The notes: generated by a model from the letters alone, not told the origin. Positions 7,233 through 14,512 are shown, counted from the first letter of the stretch. The stretch is DNA of 23,575 bases from an uncultured Lachnospiraceae bacterium (GCA_910588885.1 CAJUSQ010000032.1:1-23575), one strand, 5' to 3'. A program made the numbers and translations.

Positions 7233-8437
7233 AAAATCTATTTGTGGCAAACTCAATAAAAACAGCCTTTGTGACATATATGTTTGTCTGTATCTTATCC
7301 GCACTTGTTCTTTCCTTTAGTTTGTCTAAATTTTGTCAATTCGGTCAAAGCTGGTTTTACCAAAAATATCAGCCGGAGTATGAGGCTTTGGTGCAATATA
7401 TCGAAATGGAAAATCAGGATCGCAGCAACGGCCAAGGCGTATTGAGATATTATGCGAATGATATCCGCGCGTTTCTTACGTCTTTTGAGCTTGCGGTATA
7501 TAATATATTGGGGGTGTTGAGCATTGCCTGCTATCCGGTTTGTTTTATGATATGTATTGCCGTCACAAGTGCAATGTTCTATAAAAGGCAGATGCAAAAA
7601 CCGTTGGAAATACTTGGCAATGTGGCAGATCATATATCAGATAACAATCTGGATTTTACGATTGAATATGATAAGCAGGACGAATTGGGGAAATTATGCC
7701 TGTCATTTGAAAAAATGCGCTTTGCATTGCAGAATAGTAATATGGAAATGTGGCGTCAGATGGAAGAACGCAGGCGCTTAAACGCTGCTTTTGCCCATGA
7801 TTTAAGAACCCCTTTGACCGTTCTGAAAGGCCAGAGTGAGATGCTTGCAAAATATGCTCCGAAAATGCCGGAACAGAAAATTATTGAAACCGCACAGGTA
7901 ATGCAGCGGCATATTATAAGGCTTGAACAATATGTAAACACCATGAACAATTTGCAGCGGCTGGAGGATATAGAAATTCAAAAGAGCGAAACCAAGATTG
8001 CAAACGTCATAAAGCAGATGGAAGATACCGCCGATACAATCTGTAAAACAAAAAAATTAATCATGAAAAAAGGCCGGTGTGATCATGCAATACTCTGTTT
8101 AGACGGATCGGTGATTCTGCAGGTATATGAAAATCTGTTAGCCAATGCGGTGCGGTATGCAGACAATGTCATATCCGTATCTGTTTCTGTAAAAGACGAT
8201 TGTTTTTTCCTGAATGTATCGGATGACGGAAAAGGGTTTCAGGCGGAAGAGCTTTCCGAAGCCATAAAACCTTTTTACAAATCTTCCGATGAAAACAGTC
8301 CGGAGCATTTTGGCATAGGGCTGAACGTGTGCAAAATACTTTGTGAAAAGCATGGCGGTTATTTAAAACTGGAGAACCGCAATGGCGCTTCTGTTACGGC
8401 GGTATTCAAGGAAGCGCTTAAAATAGAACTGGGATGA
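7220..8437 (+). CDS. Sensor histidine kinase with HAMP domain
   Basis: Read from the GTG at 7220 this is a 405-residue membrane kinase. TM1 is at about 14-36 and TM2 at about 92-118, enclosing a short extracytoplasmic loop of roughly 55 residues. A HAMP linker follows, then the dimerisation helix with phospho-His193 (AFAHDLRTPLTVLKG). The ATP domain shows ENLLANAVRYA (N box), DDGKGF (G1) and GIGLNVCK (G2). The start overlaps the response regulator end. An in-frame GTG at 7202 would add six residues. The short sensor loop resembles kinases that sense membrane-active compounds or work with a transporter. The signal is unknown. Confidence 0.94.
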   Translation: MDKIKNLFVANSIKTAFVTYMFVCILSALVLSFSLSKFCQFGQSWFYQKYQPEYEALVQYIEMENQDRSNGQGVLRYYANDIRAFLTSFELAVYNILGVLSIACYPVCFMICIAVTSAMFYKRQMQKPLEILGNVADHISDNNLDFTIEYDKQDELGKLCLSFEKMRFALQNSNMEMWRQMEERRRLNAAFAHDLRTPLTVLKGQSEMLAKYAPKMPEQKIIETAQVMQRHIIRLEQYVNTMNNLQRLEDIEIQKSETKIANVIKQMEDTADTICKTKKLIMKKGRCDHAILCLDGSVILQVYENLLANAVRYADNVISVSVSVKDDCFFLNVSDDGKGFQAEELSEAIKPFYKSSDENSPEHFGIGLNVCKILCEKHGGYLKLENRNGASVTAVFKEALKIELG

Positions 8438-8473
8438 AAAATCTTCCTGTCAGAGATGGCGGGAAGATTTTTT
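8438..8473 (+). terminator. Intrinsic terminator after the two-component system
   Basis: AAAATCTTCC (8438-8447) pairs perfectly with GGAAGATTTT (8462-8471), and the run of six T at 8468-8473 completes a classical terminator. It begins directly at the kinase stop codon and separates the regulator genes from the ABC operon. Confidence 0.85.
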
Positions 8474-8547
8474 GTGGGAGTAGATAAAAAGTTGAAAAAT
8501 ATCCTTTATCCTATGTTCATCAAGCATGAATGGAGGAATGATGTGTA

Positions 8548-9459
8548 ATGGATGATTGTATTGTAATCAAGAACCTCAACAAATTTTACGGAAAAAAACA
8601 AGCATTATATGATGTGAATCTCCGAATAGAAAAAGGGATGTTCGGTTTGCTGGGAAGAAACGGCGCAGGAAAAACAACACTGATGAAAACCCTTGTAACG
8701 CTGCTTCAGAAAAAAAGCGGAGAGATAACGGTCTGCGGCGTTCCGATTGAAAATGAAAAGGAAATCCGAAAGATCATAGGATACCTGCCCCAGGAATTTT
8801 CCATGTACCCGACAATGAATGTATATGAAGCCATGGACTACCTTGCGATCCTTTCGGGATTGGGAAAATCGGAACGGAAAGAGCGCATTGAAATGCTGCT
8901 TTCACAGGTGAATTTAGCAGAAAACAAAAATAAAAAAGTCAAAGCCCTTTCCGGAGGAATGAAAAGGCGTCTTGGAATTGCGCAGGCGTTGTTAGGAAAT
9001 CCAAAAGTCCTGATTGTGGATGAGCCGACGGCAGGATTAGACCCGGAGGAACGGATTCGTTTCCGCAATCTATTGTCTGAAATAGCAGAGGAGCGGATTG
9101 TGATTTTGTCCACCCATATCGTCGGGGATATTGAAGCAACCTGTGAAAATATTGGGATCCTGGATAAGGGAAAAGTGTTGTACAGCGGTACGGTGGACCG
9201 CCTTCTGACGGCGGCAGCCGGGAAAGTATTTACCAGGACAGTAAGCAGGCAGGAACTTTCCCATTTAAAGAAGGAGCTTCTGATTACGGAGATGCACACC
9301 CAGGGGAAACAGGTTTACATTCGCTATGTGGCAGAAAACGCAGCGGATGGTTCCGTTCCCTGTGAGCCGAATATAGAAGATGCTTATATGCTGTATCTGA
9401 AAGAAAACGGCACGGAGCTGACCGGGCTTTCAAAAGGAGAAATCGGAGGTGAGGGCTGA
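8548..9459 (+). CDS. ABC-2-type exporter ATP-binding protein
   Basis: This is a 303-residue ATPase. It has Walker A GRNGAGKT at 36-43, the Q-loop Gln in YLPQEF at 79-84, signature LSGGM at 134-138, Walker B VLIVDE at 154-159 and the switch His190. The order and the single nucleotide-binding domain with a C-terminal extension (about 205-303) fit exporters of the YxlF/drug or lantibiotic-immunity type. GGAGG lies 11 bases before the ATG. Its stop overlaps the start of the first membrane subunit as TGATG. With the two-component system upstream it forms a likely stress- or peptide-responsive export module. The exported substrate is not known. Confidence 0.94.
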   Translation: MDDCIVIKNLNKFYGKKQALYDVNLRIEKGMFGLLGRNGAGKTTLMKTLVTLLQKKSGEITVCGVPIENEKEIRKIIGYLPQEFSMYPTMNVYEAMDYLAILSGLGKSERKERIEMLLSQVNLAENKNKKVKALSGGMKRRLGIAQALLGNPKVLIVDEPTAGLDPEERIRFRNLLSEIAEERIVILSTHIVGDIEATCENIGILDKGKVLYSGTVDRLLTAAAGKVFTRTVSRQELSHLKKELLITEMHTQGKQVYIRYVAENAADGSVPCEPNIEDAYMLYLKENGTELTGLSKGEIGGEG

Positions 9460-10700
9460 TGCTGTATTTGCGTGAACTAAAAAAGGTTATGTTCTCTTTT
9501 TCCTATATCCTTTTTGTGATCATTGCCGTATTTGCGCTGTTTTCACAAGGGGTATTAGATTTTGCGGACAATATAATTTCCGAGCCGGTGGCTGGTGGAA
9601 ATTATGGCGCAAAAAGGGAAGAAATTCCGGAAGTCATTATGCCTGCCGCATTGCAGTCTCTTTATATTGAATTTCAGGAAAACAACTACAAATGTTATCC
9701 CGTAGGATTTTTGAAAAATGTGAAGCTGAATGATGAGGAGCAAATGCGGATTGCCGAAATCATTGCCGATATTACGGGAATGGATGTGGACGAAATATAC
9801 CGTACGCAGGGGGCCGTACGCAGTAACGGGAACGATGTGTTTTTTGGAGTATCCGACAATAAGAATCTGTCCTATGCAGCGTTTCAGGAACGGATGCAGG
9901 AAGTAGATGACATCCTGGGCGGAGGTTCCTCCTATGCGAAAGAAGCCTTAATCGGTTTCGGAACGGTTTCTGTCAGTTATGAAGATGCTTGTACCGCCTA
10001 CGGACTTGCCACAGGGCAGGATCAAATAACAGGGGGATACGCCCGTCTTTTTAGCGACTATGCAGTTGCAATGGTGTTTGCAATTTTCCCTGTTTTTCTT
10101 GCGGTCATCATAAGTATGAAAGATCACCATGCGAAAATGTCAGAATTGATCTATACCCGAAAGGCGCCGGGCATCCGAATCGTCGGTATGCGTTATTTGG
10201 CGGTTTTAACTGCGGTTATGATTCCGGCTGTGATCCTGTCGTACGTTTCGAATGCGGCGGTCTGGGGGATGTATCAAGGGATGGAACTGGACTATTTTGC
10301 ACCGCTGAAATATGATTTTGGATGGATTATGCCGACCGCAATGATGTCGATTGCCGTGGGTATGTTTTTTACGGAATTAACGAACACCCCGATCGCAATT
10401 GCGGTACAGGGAATCTGGTGGTTTATAGATTTGAATGTAGGAATGAGATCCGTTTCCGCAGCCTATTCCCTGATGAGATTGGCGCCGAGACATAATGCGG
10501 ATTCGAGTTCTTATTTCCGGACGCAGGATTTTATAGACAATTTCTCAAATTTGGTGTGCAACCGGCTGCTGTTTACGGCGTTCTCCATATTGCTTGTGGC
10601 TGCAGCAGCCGTTGCTTTTGAAGCAAAAAGAAAGGGTAAAATCAATGGAAATCATGAAATCAAAAGAATATTTGCCGGTATTAAAAATCGCCGGGATTAA
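9459..10700 (+). CDS. ABC-2 exporter membrane subunit, large
   Basis: This is a 413-residue membrane protein. TM1 is at about 14-30. It is followed by a large polar segment of about 165 residues (35-190), probably outside the membrane. A cluster of five helices follows (about 192-218, 232-258, 275-297, 305-325 and 368-388). This layout, with a big loop after the first helix, is typical of ABC-2 permeases. The start overlaps the ATPase stop (TGATG) and has a GGAGGTGAGGG site. It must act with the ATPase and the smaller membrane protein downstream. The large loop is the likely specificity element, and I do not recognise a named subfamily. Confidence 0.88.
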   Translation: MLYLRELKKVMFSFSYILFVIIAVFALFSQGVLDFADNIISEPVAGGNYGAKREEIPEVIMPAALQSLYIEFQENNYKCYPVGFLKNVKLNDEEQMRIAEIIADITGMDVDEIYRTQGAVRSNGNDVFFGVSDNKNLSYAAFQERMQEVDDILGGGSSYAKEALIGFGTVSVSYEDACTAYGLATGQDQITGGYARLFSDYAVAMVFAIFPVFLAVIISMKDHHAKMSELIYTRKAPGIRIVGMRYLAVLTAVMIPAVILSYVSNAAVWGMYQGMELDYFAPLKYDFGWIMPTAMMSIAVGMFFTELTNTPIAIAVQGIWWFIDLNVGMRSVSAAYSLMRLAPRHNADSSSYFRTQDFIDNFSNLVCNRLLFTAFSILLVAAAAVAFEAKRKGKINGNHEIKRIFAGIKNRRD

Positions 10701-11292
10701 TTTCAGACATCATTCCTTTTTTTCCGTCATAGTATCTGCTGCCATCCTTATAATTACGCCGGTCATATTCGGAATATCGAATTTAGATGAGACGGCAGCG
10801 GCAGTCCCTCTGGAAATGTTTGTTTCCCTTATCGGGATTGTGCTGCTGACACCAATTTTCCAGCCGGAGCAGAATCCGGAAATAGCGGATGTGGTACTTC
10901 CGAAGCATGTGAGCGCGGATCTCATTTATTTGATCCGGGCGGTGTATTTATTTGTATCCCTGATGGCGCTCATTGCGCTGTTTGGTATTTTTATGAGAAT
11001 ACAAAAAAGCGATGTGCCGCTTCTTTTACTTGTGGGAACCATGGCAAATGCCGTGTTTTTAGGCTCCTTGGGAATGCTTGCCGCCGCACTTGCCAATCAC
11101 ACGGTTATCGCATATATGATTCCTTTGGTGTATTATATGCTCAATTACGGAGCAGGAAGAAAATTAGGGAATTACTATTTGTTTTCGATGCGGACCCTGG
11201 ATTTTCAGCCGAAACTATGGCTGCTTACAACGGGAATCCTATTGGTTTTTGCATCACTGTTAATAGAACGGCTGAAAAGGAAAAGGAGATAA
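10645..11292 (+). CDS. ABC-2 exporter membrane subunit, small
   Basis: This 215-residue protein has about six hydrophobic helices and a basic C-terminus (ERLKRKRR). I start it at the ATG at 10645, which has AAAGGG nine bases upstream. An earlier in-frame ATG at 10594 adds a poorly conserved-looking leader. It overlaps the end of the larger permease gene by 56 bases in another frame, so the two are translationally coupled. It lacks the large outer loop of its partner, and the pair probably forms a heterodimeric channel. The family is assigned by context and topology rather than by a specific motif. Confidence 0.85.
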   Translation: MEIMKSKEYLPVLKIAGINFRHHSFFSVIVSAAILIITPVIFGISNLDETAAAVPLEMFVSLIGIVLLTPIFQPEQNPEIADVVLPKHVSADLIYLIRAVYLFVSLMALIALFGIFMRIQKSDVPLLLLVGTMANAVFLGSLGMLAAALANHTVIAYMIPLVYYMLNYGAGRKLGNYYLFSMRTLDFQPKLWLLTTGILLVFASLLIERLKRKRR

Positions 11293-11345
11293 TCGTTTCC
11301 AAAGAAGATCCGGGAGGCCCGTTTTGGCTGGGGTAACAGGCGTTG

Positions 11346-11377
11346 GAAAAGCCGGTTTTTGAGAAGACCGGCTTTTC
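11346..11377 (+). terminator. Terminator after the ABC exporter operon
   Basis: GAAAAGCCGGT (11346-11356) pairs perfectly with ACCGGCTTTTC (11367-11377) around a 10-base loop. A T-rich stretch follows after a few bases. It sits between the ABC operon and the converging larC gene and may serve both. Confidence 0.7.
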
Positions 11378-11398
11378 GCGTGATTTTATTTGAACTCT

Positions 11399-12721
11399 TT
11401 AAGGCATTTTCGGGTACCCGGAAAGCATTTCGCAGAGATCGGAAAGGCTAAGTCCCTGTTCCCTTGCGATGCGGGCGAGATCTTCATATTCCGGTTTCAC
11501 ACGGCAGACCTGGTGGCCTTCACTCTGCTTCAGTGTGATGCTGCCATAGGGGGTATCCTGCTTCCGGAAGCTGGAGGAAAGGACATGGCGGCGGTATTGC
11601 TGTACCCGGATTCCACGGGTGGTGGTGTGCCGGAAAATCAAGTCCGTCATCGTTGTTTCCTCGGAGGGGCGGCACAGGCAGGTGAAAAGCTGTCCGGGGC
11701 GCCCTTTTTTCATAAAGACAGGGGTGGTGTATACATCCAGCGCGCCGTGGCTCATCAGCTCTTCCACGGCAAAGGCCAGGGCTTCCCCGGTGATATCGTC
11801 CAAATTGCAGGAAAGGGCGAGAATGCAGTCCGCGTTTTGCGTATGATCCGTTCCCAGGAAGGCGCGGACGCAGTTGGCCTGCGGAAAGTCCTTGGTACCC
11901 ATGCCGTATCCGGTTTTTTGGATGATCAGGGGCGGCAGGTCACAGAATTCCTGCACAAAGTGCTTTAGAAGGGCAGCCCCGGTGGGGGTGCAGAGCTCTC
12001 CTTTCAAGGCACCGCCGTAAATGGGAACCTCTTTTAAAATTTCTGCGGTCGCAGGAGCCGGTACCGGAAGGATTCCATGGGCACAGTGTACGGAGCCGCT
12101 TCCCACATGGACGGGGGAGGCCAGGATCTTGTCCGGATGCAGCAGTTCTATGAGCAGGCAGCAGCCGATTACGTCTGCCAAAGCGTCCAGAGTGCCGACT
12201 TCATGGAAATGGATCTGCTCTAAGGTGGTTTGGTGGGCCTTGGCTTCCGCTTCCCCGATGAGACGGTAGATGGCAGCGGCGTGAGCCTTAATTTCCTCGG
12301 TCAGGGGAAGATGGGAGATTTGGTGAAGCAGATCCGAATAGCTGCTGTGGGAGTGAGTGTGGGTATGTGAGTGTTCCTGTGTGTGTACATGAGAATGCCC
12401 ATGTGTGTGTTCCTGCGAGTGATTGTGCGGCTGCTCCTGGGCGTGTGCATGAGCATGAGAATGCTCCTGCGTGTGCCCATGCCTGTGTGCATGGGTATGG
12501 CCGCTTCCTTCTTCTGTTCCGTGGACGGAAACCTGCATGTGGGTTCCGTAGATGCCGCATTTCTGCTGACGGAGGGCGGATAATGTGACGCCGGGAATAC
12601 CCAGGCGGTTCATCTGGGACAGGAAGTCCTGCTGCTGTTTTTCCGATAAAAGTTCATAAAGTGCGCCCATGAGCATATCGCCGGCTGCACCCATGTTACA
12701 TTCCAGATATAGTAATTTCAT
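11399..12721 (-). CDS. larC: LarC nickel-insertion protein (nickel-pincer cofactor synthesis)
   Basis: LarC inserts nickel, at the expense of CTP, into the pyridinium-dithiocarboxylate nucleotide that serves lactate racemase and related enzymes. This 440-residue protein has the family N-terminus (LYLECNMGAAGDM), the IHFHEVGTLDALADVIG block, VPAPATAEIL, CTPTGAALL and the NLDDITGEAL and MKKGRPGQ motifs of the C-terminal part. In Lactiplantibacillus the two halves are joined by a programmed frameshift, whereas here they are one frame. Residues 75-125 contain 21 histidines in 51 positions, a probable nickel-binding store. The ATG at 12721 has AAAGGAG eight bases upstream; a GTG at 12730 overlaps that site. 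No larA, larB or larE lies in the window, so they must be elsewhere if the pathway is complete. Confidence 0.95.
   Translation of the reverse strand: MKLLYLECNMGAAGDMLMGALYELLSEKQQQDFLSQMNRLGIPGVTLSALRQQKCGIYGTHMQVSVHGTEEGSGHTHAHRHGHTQEHSHAHAHAQEQPHNHSQEHTHGHSHVHTQEHSHTHTHSHSSYSDLLHQISHLPLTEEIKAHAAAIYRLIGEAEAKAHQTTLEQIHFHEVGTLDALADVIGCCLLIELLHPDKILASPVHVGSGSVHCAHGILPVPAPATAEILKEVPIYGGALKGELCTPTGAALLKHFVQEFCDLPPLIIQKTGYGMGTKDFPQANCVRAFLGTDHTQNADCILALSCNLDDITGEALAFAVEELMSHGALDVYTTPVFMKKGRPGQLFTCLCRPSEETTMTDLIFRHTTTRGIRVQQYRRHVLSSSFRKQDTPYGSITLKQSEGHQVCRVKPEYEDLARIAREQGLSLSDLCEMLSGYPKMP
12348..12500 (-). repeat. larC: Low-complexity His-codon repeat tract inside larC
   Basis: The tract is built of repeated CAC/CAT codons alternating with Thr, Ser, Ala and Gly codons. 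It includes three near copies of a TQEHSH-type unit. It encodes the His-rich loop, and the repeats make it prone to length variation. On the opposite strand it creates spurious open frames. Confidence 0.8.
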
Positions 12722-12771
12722 ACGAAACACTCCTTTAAATGAATAGAATTTTTTGTTAAAATCACGATATC

Positions 12772-12800
12772 ATTATAGAAGTTTCCAGTCCTCTCGTCAA
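12772..12800 (-). promoter_or_regulatory. larC promoter
   Basis: On the minus strand TTGACG (12800-12795) and TATAAT (12777-12772) are exactly 17 bases apart. The predicted start is near 12765, about 44 bases before the larC ATG. Confidence 0.75.
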
Positions 12801-12836
12801 GAATTTGTTCATAGCTCCAAAATCTCCCAAAGCCGG

Positions 12837-12865
12837 TTGACAGAGGGTAAAAAACATGTCATAAT
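12837..12865 (+). promoter_or_regulatory. Promoter of the HPr-like gene
   Basis: A consensus TTGACA (12837-12842) and CATAAT (12860-12865) are separated by 17 bases. The predicted start is near 12872. It diverges from the larC promoter with no overlap. Confidence 0.75.
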
Positions 12866-12915
12866 CACCTCAGCAACTAGGAATTAATTGGTAGATAAGA
12901 AAGGATATGGTTATT

Positions 12916-13143
12916 ATGAAGGAAAGAAAGATTAGACTTATGGCTACCGAGGACGTCCAGGAATTTGTAAAAGCTGCAGAGACATGTGATTTTGAAATAG
13001 ACGTTCAACACCAGAAAGTCATGATTGATGCAAAATCGTTTTTAGGAGTTTTGGCATTGGGCTTGGCCAAGGAGCTGACTGTAAAATATTGGGGCAGCAA
13101 TGTAGCCTTCGAGAATGTAATGCAAAAATATGCGGTAATGTAA
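12916..13143 (+). CDS. HPr-fold protein lacking the active-site histidine
   Basis: This 75-residue protein aligns with the phosphocarrier HPr over its whole length. Strand 1 KIRLMA leads to a helix, and IDAKSFLGVLALGL corresponds to the regulatory Ser46 region of Gram-positive HPr. A C-terminal helix ends the protein. The HARP segment that carries the phosphorylated His15 is replaced by TEDVQEF, and no histidine is nearby. It therefore cannot act as a normal sugar phosphotransferase carrier. The Ser in DAKSF could still be a target of HPr kinase, giving a Crh-like regulatory role; this is inference. An in-frame ATG at 12907 gives 78 residues but sits too close to AAGG. It is a single-gene unit between its own promoter and terminator. 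Confidence 0.85.
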   Translation: MKERKIRLMATEDVQEFVKAAETCDFEIDVQHQKVMIDAKSFLGVLALGLAKELTVKYWGSNVAFENVMQKYAVM

Positions 13144-13179
13144 GAACCCGCAGCAATTGAATGGAGAATTCTTATTTTT

Positions 13180-13212
13180 AAAAGAGCGCTGTTACGATGC
13201 AGTGCTCTTTTT
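13180..13212 (+). terminator. Terminator after the HPr-like gene
   Basis: AAAAGAGCGCTG (13180-13191) pairs with CAGTGCTCTTTT (13200-13211) over 12 base pairs with one G-U, around an 8-base loop, and ends in a T-run. Confidence 0.85.
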
Positions 13213-13223
13213 CTGATTCATAC

Positions 13224-13252
13224 TTGACAAGTCCGGGAAAGTAAGTTAAAGT
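13224..13252 (+). promoter_or_regulatory. Promoter of the TPP-riboswitch operon
   Basis: A consensus TTGACA (13224-13229) and TAAAGT (13247-13252) are 17 bases apart. The predicted start near 13259 falls exactly at the first base of the aptamer, so the riboswitch begins at the transcript 5' end. Confidence 0.7.
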
Positions 13253-13259
13253 AAAAAAG

Positions 13260-13410
13260 AATCAGGGGCGGCGCAAGCCTGAGAAAAACTTCGAGTTTAG
13301 TCCCTTATTACCTGATCCGGGTAATGCCGGCGTAGGGAGATTATGTTTACTTGGGATAATTTTATAGCGAACATAATCATATCCTGCGCGGAGTCTGCGC
13401 AGGTTTTTTT
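13260..13410 (+). ncRNA. TPP (THI-element) riboswitch with terminator platform
   Basis: The aptamer spans 13260-13342. P1 is AATC/GATT and P2 is AGGG/CCCT. P3 is a minimal GGC-GCAA-GCC, followed by the conserved CTGAGA. The second arm has ACCTGATCCGGGTAATGCCG, then GCGTAGGGA. A terminator hairpin follows: CCTGCGC (13383-13389), GCGCAGG (13397-13403) and seven T. An alternative fold is clear. GATTATGTT (13339-13347) pairs perfectly with AACATAATC (13370-13378), and aptamer GCGTAGG (13330-13336) pairs with terminator arm CCTGCGC with one G-U. TPP binding holds GATT and GCGTAGG in the aptamer, so the terminator forms and the operon is off. Without TPP the antiterminator forms. Confidence 0.95.
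13383..13410 (+). terminator. Riboswitch-controlled intrinsic terminator
   Basis: A perfect 7-base GC-rich stem with a 7-base loop is followed by TTTTTTT. Its 5' arm can be captured by the aptamer segment GCGTAGG, which makes it conditional on TPP. Confidence 0.9.
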
Positions 13411-13470
13411 ATTTCCGCGGGCAGCGGGCGAAGCAGCCGCGAAACGAGAAAGACGAGAAAGGAGAAAAAC

Positions 13471-13767
13471 ATGAATGCAAGTGTAGCGATTCAAGTATTG
13501 CCAGAGGCGGCAAATGAGGAGGAATTGATCCGGATTGTGGACGAGGTGATTGCCTACATCAAAAGTACCGGACTGAACTGCTCGGTGGGGCCTTTTGAAA
13601 CCACCATAGAAGGGGAATATGACCAGCTGATGGACATTGTAAAAGAGTGCCAGCACATAGCGGTAAAAGCAGGCGCCCCTTATGTGGCATCCTACATTAA
13701 GGTGGTATACCGGCCTGAAGGAGACGTATTGACCATTGAAAAGAAGATTACAAAACATCACCAATAG
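13471..13767 (+). CDS. Thiamine-binding protein, MTH1187/YkoF family
   Basis: This 98-residue single-domain protein belongs to the thiamine-binding family (formerly DUF77; MTH1187, TM0486 and the YkoF repeats). These small ferredoxin-like proteins bind thiamine or its pyrimidine part in the cytoplasm. Visible features are the beta-strand VAIQVLP, a helix, the strand SVGPFETTIEGEYDQLMDIV and KVVYRPEG near the C-terminus. AAGGAG lies before the ATG. It is the first gene after the TPP riboswitch and overlaps the permease gene, so it belongs to the thiamine-precursor uptake operon. Its exact role, as buffer, sensor or helper of uptake, is not settled in the family. Confidence 0.88.
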   Translation: MNASVAIQVLPEAANEEELIRIVDEVIAYIKSTGLNCSVGPFETTIEGEYDQLMDIVKECQHIAVKAGAPYVASYIKVVYRPEGDVLTIEKKITKHHQ

Positions 13768-14512
13768 GAGTATCCCGTTTGCCGTAATCCTTGTCCTGCT
13801 TTTGCTGTGGCAGCTGGTTTCCGCGGCCGGGCTGGTACCGGAATTTATGCTGCCTTCTCCGGTGGATGTGGTGCTTGCCTTTGGGGAGGATGTCACGCTT
13901 CTGATGGAGCATGCAAAAGTAACCTTGACGGAAGCGTTTTTGGGCCTGCTCTGGGGAATCCTGTTCGCCTTTGGGGCGGCGGTTTTAATGGACCGCTTTC
14001 CCAAGGTATATCAGGGGATGTATCCTCTGATCGTGCTGACCCAGACGGTCCCCACCATTGCAATTGCTCCCCTTTTGGTGCTGTGGATGGGATATGAGAT
14101 GCTGCCGAAGATTACGTTGATTGTAATCACCACCTTTTTTCCGATTACGGTAGGGCTTCTGGACGGGTTCCGGTCTGCGGACAAGGATGCAATGGATCTG
14201 TTTCGGGCCATGGGAGCGTCTAAATTCCAGATTTTCCGGTATATGAAGCTTCCCGGCAGTTTGAGCCATTTTTTTGCCGGGCTTCGGGTATCGGCGGCTT
14301 ATTCCATTGTGGGAGCCGTGATTGCAGAGTGGCTGGGCGGGTATTACGGTTTAGGGGTCTACATGGTGCGGGTGAAAAAATCCTATGCCTTTGACAAAAT
14401 GTTTGCGGTAATTTTCCTGATTTCCATAATCAGCCTTATTTTGATGAAGCTGGTGGATTTGCTGCAGAGAGCCGTCATGCCATGGGAGCGGCTGAAGGAG
14501 GAGAAAACGTGA
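13736..14512 (+). CDS. thiX: Thiamine-precursor ABC transporter permease (ThiX-like)
   Basis: This 258-residue permease belongs to the SsuC/TauC-like importer group with about six helices (first at 14-32). The cytoplasmic coupling loop is GASKFQIFRYMKLPGSLSHF at about 161-180, corresponding to the EAA motif that contacts the ATPase. The only in-frame start is TTG at 13736, which overlaps the preceding gene by 32 bases and has GAAGGAG about 12 bases upstream. No in-frame ATG or GTG precedes the first helix. Gene order and the upstream riboswitch identify it as the channel for a thiamine precursor, probably the hydroxymethylpyrimidine or formylaminopyrimidine moiety. The specificity is inferred from its partner ThiY. 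Confidence 0.9.
   Translation: MKRRLQNITNRSIPFAVILVLLLLWQLVSAAGLVPEFMLPSPVDVVLAFGEDVTLLMEHAKVTLTEAFLGLLWGILFAFGAAVLMDRFPKVYQGMYPLIVLTQTVPTIAIAPLLVLWMGYEMLPKITLIVITTFFPITVGLLDGFRSADKDAMDLFRAMGASKFQIFRYMKLPGSLSHFFAGLRVSAAYSIVGAVIAEWLGGYYGLGVYMVRVKKSYAFDKMFAVIFLISIISLILMKLVDLLQRAVMPWERLKEEKT

Noticed and set aside
12348..12500. CRISPR-like or non-coding repeat array
   Set aside because: The repeats are short, codon-phased and translate to His-rich protein. There are no uniform spacers.
12367..12588. Cys/His/Val-rich frames opposite larC
   Set aside because: They arise from the repeated His codons of larC read on the other strand.
11399..12721. Programmed frameshift in larC as in Lactiplantibacillus
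   Set aside because: Both halves are in one uninterrupted frame, so no frameshift is needed.
13411..13470. GC-rich hairpin between the riboswitch terminator and the first thiamine gene
   Set aside because: CGCGG...CCGCG can pair, but there is no T-run and the fold is short. I see no firm regulatory role.
13736..13800. Frameshift or fusion between the thiamine-binding protein and the permease
   Set aside because: Each protein has its expected length and ends. The 32-base overlap with a TTG start is enough to explain the arrangement.
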